DNA of 64,000 nucleotides from Chryseobacterium fluminis (GTDB taxonomy: Bacteria; Bacteroidota; Bacteroidia; Flavobacteriales; Weeksellaceae), in contig NZ_CP111121.1 in the NCBI RefSeq assembly GCF_026314945.1, positions 434,001-498,000 on the forward strand, written 5' to 3'. The notes under the pieces are model-generated. The model saw only the letters and a list, made by a program, of their open reading frames with translations, did no database searches and was not told the origin of the DNA. This document shows positions 60,516 to 64,000 of this stretch, piece by piece (position 1 is the first letter of the stretch; each line of letters begins with the position of its first letter). The position numbers and the translations under genes are program-made.

Positions 60516-60523
60516 TAAATTTG
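60516..60523 (+). promoter_or_regulatory. Possible -7 promoter element of the Shango-like operon
   Basis: TAAATTTG fits TAnnTTTG and would give a leader of about 80 bases before the first gene of the defence-like operon. Confidence 0.4.
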
Positions 60524-60609
60524 GTGCAAATATATTAGTATCTTAGAATCTGATTTTAACAATCGGAACGCTTGAACTCATATCAACCATAACTCAATTT
60601 TATTTAAGA

Positions 60610-62097
60610 ATGCCCGGTCATATTCCCCCATATGAAAATGATGACTTTATTACAGATGTTTCCGGAAATAAGGATACTCCGATTGATTTTGGAAATTCTG
60701 CTTTTTCGGAAGTTTTCAGTAGAGACCAGAATGCTGCTGTTCCGCAAAACCCGTCTCAAAACAGTCCGGATTCCTGGAAAGTTGGGAAGAAATATAGACG
60801 GAAACTTAATCTTTCAGAACATCAGGTTGACATCCTTGACCAATTAAGATTTACAGAAAATGTTTTCAACGAGATCGACTATTGCAGGATTCAGATTTTA
60901 AAGCAGTTTTTAAGAACGACAGAATATCTTCATAAATATTGTATTCCCGTTAATAAATCCTATGCGACCGTCATCGACGAATTATCTGAAATTATCGTTG
61001 TCCTCCAGTACAATTACAGGAAGGAGAGCCTGAATTATAAATATACCTATGATTCAGTTAAAGGGGAAATTTTCAATCATATTTTAAAATTGTGTGAAAA
61101 TAATGTCCGCGAATTTTACGGAATAAAAAGGAAAATCAGCACTGATTTTCCATACACCCATCCTGATATTCTCGAGAAGTATCATAAAAAAATCGTTTCT
61201 AAAGTTGAGGTGTTCCTGACCGAAAATCAATACCAGATCCTGGATGCAGATGCGAAAACCAATATTATTCTCAACGAAAATAATACGAACAGATGGAAAT
61301 CCCGATTTGATCTTATCAGGCAGGATTACACGAATCCGTTTGCTTTTGAAAGAGAAATTTTCAGGCTGGCGGATGTGAATATTAAAAATCCCTCAGTGGA
61401 AACCATATTTTTTGAAGCTTCAAAATTTGCCGCCGATTTAGATAAAAACTGTGCGTTGAGACTCTACATCCATTACCTGGACAAATCTCTTCTGATGCAA
61501 TCTGATAATAAGCAACTGGCGAAAGCCATTCAGAAAAGTTTATTTTCTACCCCTGAACAGATTAAGGATTTTGAAAGAATACTGAACGATTTTACGGCAA
61601 CCCGAAATCTGGAAGCGGCCATAGAAGCCGTGAATCATTTTTATCTTCCTAAAAGAAAAAAAATAATGATAGACCGGGCGGCTATTGAAAATGTTCAGAA
61701 GCTGGATTCAGAAGTATCCCAAAAGCTTACGGATCTGCTCAGTGATCATGAAGATGAAAGTATTTCCATTACTGTTGAAGAGGCGAAAAATGAAAATGAA
61801 ATTATTTTTAACATCGAAAATAAAAGCCAGGACATCAGGGCTTCAAAATATCTTGAGGAGTTCAGTTTTACAGCCATACAAAAAGAAATTTTAGAGATAT
61901 TTGAAAAGCACAGTTTTACGGTGCTGCAAGCCGATTTTTCCGATTTTTTAAAGTCCAGAAAACTGTTTATCGCTTCCAGTATCGACAGCATTAATGATGT
62001 CTGTTATGAAGTTCTTGATGATATCTTAATCGAAGAAGAAGATGAATATTTTACCATTAATCCCAATTATTATAAACAACTTTTAAATCATGATTGA
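60610..62097 (+). CDS. TerB-C domain protein, first gene of a Shango-like system
   Basis: This 495-residue protein begins with a low-complexity acidic stretch, then a helical middle. The C-terminal half (about 370-490) has the pattern of the TerB C-terminal domain: FTAIQKEILEIFEKHSFTVLQADFSDFL, then SINDVCYEVLDDILIEEEDEYFTINPNYYKQLL. No enzyme motif is seen. In Shango systems a TerB-domain protein (SngA) works with an ATPase and a helicase to stop phage. The next gene starts inside its last 8 bases. Order and overlap support the assignment; the TerB-C call itself is from recognition. Confidence 0.8.
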   Translation: MPGHIPPYENDDFITDVSGNKDTPIDFGNSAFSEVFSRDQNAAVPQNPSQNSPDSWKVGKKYRRKLNLSEHQVDILDQLRFTENVFNEIDYCRIQILKQFLRTTEYLHKYCIPVNKSYATVIDELSEIIVVLQYNYRKESLNYKYTYDSVKGEIFNHILKLCENNVREFYGIKRKISTDFPYTHPDILEKYHKKIVSKVEVFLTENQYQILDADAKTNIILNENNTNRWKSRFDLIRQDYTNPFAFEREIFRLADVNIKNPSVETIFFEASKFAADLDKNCALRLYIHYLDKSLLMQSDNKQLAKAIQKSLFSTPEQIKDFERILNDFTATRNLEAAIEAVNHFYLPKRKKIMIDRAAIENVQKLDSEVSQKLTDLLSDHEDESISITVEEAKNENEIIFNIENKSQDIRASKYLEEFSFTAIQKEILEIFEKHSFTVLQADFSDFLKSRKLFIASSIDSINDVCYEVLDDILIEEEDEYFTINPNYYKQLLNHD

Positions 62098-63406
62098 TCA
62101 TATTAAACCGAAAGAAGCTACTTCCATTATAAATTCCCTCATCGGCGGTGTTGTTCCGAAAACCGGAGTCCAGCATATAACGGTAGGCCGTTCGGAAGAA
62201 GTGAATGCCTTCATCAGCGCTCTGGAGGATGTTAAAAACGGACACAGCATTGTAAAATTCTGGATCGGAGATTTCGGAAGCGGAAAATCTTTTATGCTCC
62301 ACCTTTTGAATACCGTAGCTCTTAAACAAAAATTCGTCGTTGCCAATGCGGATTTCACCCCGGACAACAGACTGTATGCGAATGACGGGAAGAGTGTGAT
62401 CCTGTATTCGGCGATCATGGATAATATTGCGATACAAACGAAACCTGAAGGAGGTGCTCTGCCGACATTACTTGAAAAATGGATCGAGCAGGTCATTACA
62501 AAAACAGCTGAAGAAAACGGGATCTCGTTATCGGAAATCAGAAATGAACAGTATCTGAACCTGATCCGGAATTCAATTATGAAGACAGTGAATGAAATTA
62601 CGGAAGTCGGTGGTTTCGATTTCGGATCTGTAATTGTAAAATATTATGAAGGATACATTAAAAATGATGAACTGCTGCGCAGGAATGCCCTAAAATGGCT
62701 GAAAGGAGAATATAATACCAAAACGGAAGCGAGGCAGGATCTTGGCGTGCGGGAAATCATAAATGATTCTAATTATTATGATATGCTGAAAAACTTCTGC
62801 AAGTTTTTTGTGAGCATGGGCTACAGCGGCTTTATGATCAATTTGGATGAAGCGATCAATCTTTACAAAATTTCTACGCGTGCGGTCCGGGAAAAAAATT
62901 ATGAAAAAATATTATCTATTTATAACGACTGCTTTCAGGGAAAAATCTCCAATCTTTTCATCAATTTTGCCGGAACAAAAGAGTTTCTGGAAAATGAAAG
63001 GAGAGGACTTTTCAGTTACCAGGCTTTAAAATCAAGACTGGAAAGCAATAAATTTGAAACCCTGGAGATCAGGGATTTTGCCCAACCCGTCATTAAACTA
63101 ACTCCGCTTGATCACAATGAAATTTTCGTTCTTCTTAAAAAATTAAAACTGATTTTCGATTTTAATTATAAGACTGAAAGTAATATTTCTGATCATGAGA
63201 TTTCATCTTTTATGGAAGAAATATTCAATAAACCGGGTGCTTCCGAGTTCCTTACGCCACGGGAGGTAATCCGGGATTTCCTGAATATCTTAAACATCAT
63301 CAGGCAGAATCCGAATGTCGACAAAAGACAGCTTTTCGGGGAAATTGAAATTTCCGACGAGAGACCCGATGAGAAGCCTTTTGAAATGAATATTGAAGAA
63401 ATATGA
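62090..63406 (+). CDS. BREX/BrxD-type P-loop ATPase, second gene of a Shango-like system
   Basis: This 438-residue ATPase has Walker A in IGDFGSGKSFMLHLL (about 62-76), a Walker B-like hydrophobic patch in GFMINLDEAINLY with DE, and QPVIKLTPLDHNEIFVLLKKLKLIF typical of the BREX ATP-binding (DUF2791/BrxD-like) family. In Shango the ATPase is SngB; in type 2 and type 6 BREX the equivalent is BrxD, paired with an Lhr-like helicase. It overlaps the TerB-C gene by 8 bases and the helicase gene by 4. Confidence 0.87.
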   Translation: MIDHIKPKEATSIINSLIGGVVPKTGVQHITVGRSEEVNAFISALEDVKNGHSIVKFWIGDFGSGKSFMLHLLNTVALKQKFVVANADFTPDNRLYANDGKSVILYSAIMDNIAIQTKPEGGALPTLLEKWIEQVITKTAEENGISLSEIRNEQYLNLIRNSIMKTVNEITEVGGFDFGSVIVKYYEGYIKNDELLRRNALKWLKGEYNTKTEARQDLGVREIINDSNYYDMLKNFCKFFVSMGYSGFMINLDEAINLYKISTRAVREKNYEKILSIYNDCFQGKISNLFINFAGTKEFLENERRGLFSYQALKSRLESNKFETLEIRDFAQPVIKLTPLDHNEIFVLLKKLKLIFDFNYKTESNISDHEISSFMEEIFNKPGASEFLTPREVIRDFLNILNIIRQNPNVDKRQLFGEIEISDERPDEKPFEMNIEEI

Positions 63407-64000
63407 CCTCATTTGACATGCTTTCTGCGCCTATCAGGAAATATATTTATGACAAAGGATGGGGCCGTCTGAGACCTATCCAGGAGGCAGCCATTCAGAG
63501 AATTATACCCACGGACAACAATTACGTTTTAATATCAAGAACAGCTTCAGGTAAAACGGAGGCTGCTTTTCTGCCTATTTTATCGAAAGTTAATTTTAGG
63601 GAACAAGGCGTAAAAGTATTGTATATTTCCCCATTGATCGCATTGATCAATGATCAGTTTCTTCGGGTGGAGAAGCTTTGTGAATATCTGGATGTTCCGG
63701 TAACCAAATGGCATGGAGAAGCCGCTAAAGGAGCCAAAGAAAAACTTCTTAAACATCCGGAAGGCATTGTACTCATCACACCCGAATCCCTGGAGGCAAT
63801 GTTTGTGAATAAACCGTACCAGATTAAGCATCTGTTTGCCAACCTGGAATATGTGGTGATTGATGAGATCCATTCTTTTCTGGGCTCGGCCCGGGGAACT
63901 CATTTACAGTCTTTACTAAGCCGTCTGCAGAATATTAACAGTAGAAAATTCTGTATTGTAGGACTTTCTGCAACGGTAAGTGATGTTAACAGATATATCG
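63403..64000 (+). CDS. Lhr-like DEAD/DEAH helicase, 5' part (cut by window edge)
   Basis: The first 199 codons show an SF2 helicase: RPIQEAAIQRI, Walker A SRTASGKTEAAFLP, SPLIALINDQF, TPESLEAMF, DEIH in VVIDEIHSFLGS, and GLSATVSD. The ATG at 63403 overlaps the stop of the ATPase gene (ATGA). In Shango it corresponds to SngC, in BREX to BrxHI. The second RecA domain and any C-terminal domains lie outside the window. Confidence 0.88.
   Translation, partial: MTSFDMLSAPIRKYIYDKGWGRLRPIQEAAIQRIIPTDNNYVLISRTASGKTEAAFLPILSKVNFREQGVKVLYISPLIALINDQFLRVEKLCEYLDVPVTKWHGEAAKGAKEKLLKHPEGIVLITPESLEAMFVNKPYQIKHLFANLEYVVIDEIHSFLGSARGTHLQSLLSRLQNINSRKFCIVGLSATVSDVNRYI

Noticed and set aside
1..64000. CRISPR arrays, tRNA and rRNA genes, intact insertion sequences
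   Set aside because: I looked for regular spacer repeats, cloverleaf-like segments and full transposase frames on both strands and saw none.

Overview
The window looks like chromosome of a low-GC Bacteroidota bacterium, most likely a flavobacterium of the Chryseobacterium type. The evidence is secreted proteins ending in type IX secretion (T9SS) sorting domains, PorT-type outer-membrane barrels, the ligase-associated DNA repair quartet, almost no Shine-Dalgarno sites, and many promoters with the Bacteroidota -7 element TAnnTTTG. I saw no rRNA, tRNA, CRISPR array or intact insertion sequence. The genus is inferred from gene content and composition.

Layout. 0-7 kb: the 5' part of thrS, a conserved TPR-like protein and a leuACDB operon. 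7-9.2 kb: a minus-strand set (NTP pyrophosphohydrolase-like, thioredoxin-like, DUF4230, small charged protein), then a gene-free stretch with an interspersed repeat and three long hairpins. 9.2-15.6 kb: a T9SS metalloprotease, an acyl-CoA dehydrogenase and a T9SS endonuclease I. 15.7-19.8 kb: SatD/DUF3307, then purC and purF, separated by a broken four-helix-bundle gene framed by a 17-bp inverted repeat. 19.8-24.2 kb: five paralogous outer-membrane barrels in a row, four with sigma-54-like promoter motifs. 24.6-29.1 kb: aroB, an S4-domain pseudouridine synthase, pncA and a DEAD-box helicase. 29.2-31.2 kb: a bacillithiol-type group (YfiT-like, DUF1569, YtxJ) followed by a Crp/Fnr regulator.

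31.4-40.6 kb is an accessory, stress-flavoured stretch: lipoprotein, Crp/Fnr regulator, two unknown proteins, CinA, SDR, a DUF6766-like membrane protein, AraC, a secreted flavodoxin-RidA fusion, a PPOX-type flavoprotein, and a TetR-controlled rhodanese/DUF3817/membrane gene group. 40.6-46.8 kb: a MocR regulator divergent from a biotin operon (unknown helical protein, bioF, bioD, bioB, bioA). The unknown protein has a di-iron ferritin-like ligand pattern. 48.5-54.4 kb: the ligase-associated DNA damage response cluster (nuclease, ligase, helicase, PdeM). 54.5-59.5 kb: oxidoreductases, a Crp/Fnr regulator next to two FNR-like boxes, DoxX, a frameshifted cupin, DUF3861 and an aldo/keto reductase. 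59.8 kb: a chloramphenicol acetyltransferase-like gene.

The right edge (60.6 kb to the end) carries a tightly overlapping trio: TerB-C domain protein, BREX-type P-loop ATPase and Lhr-like helicase. This matches the Shango anti-phage architecture and is cut off by the window end. The best candidates for something new are the di-iron protein in the biotin operon, the sigma-54-like motifs on the barrel array, and several well-placed Crp/Fnr and TetR operator candidates.
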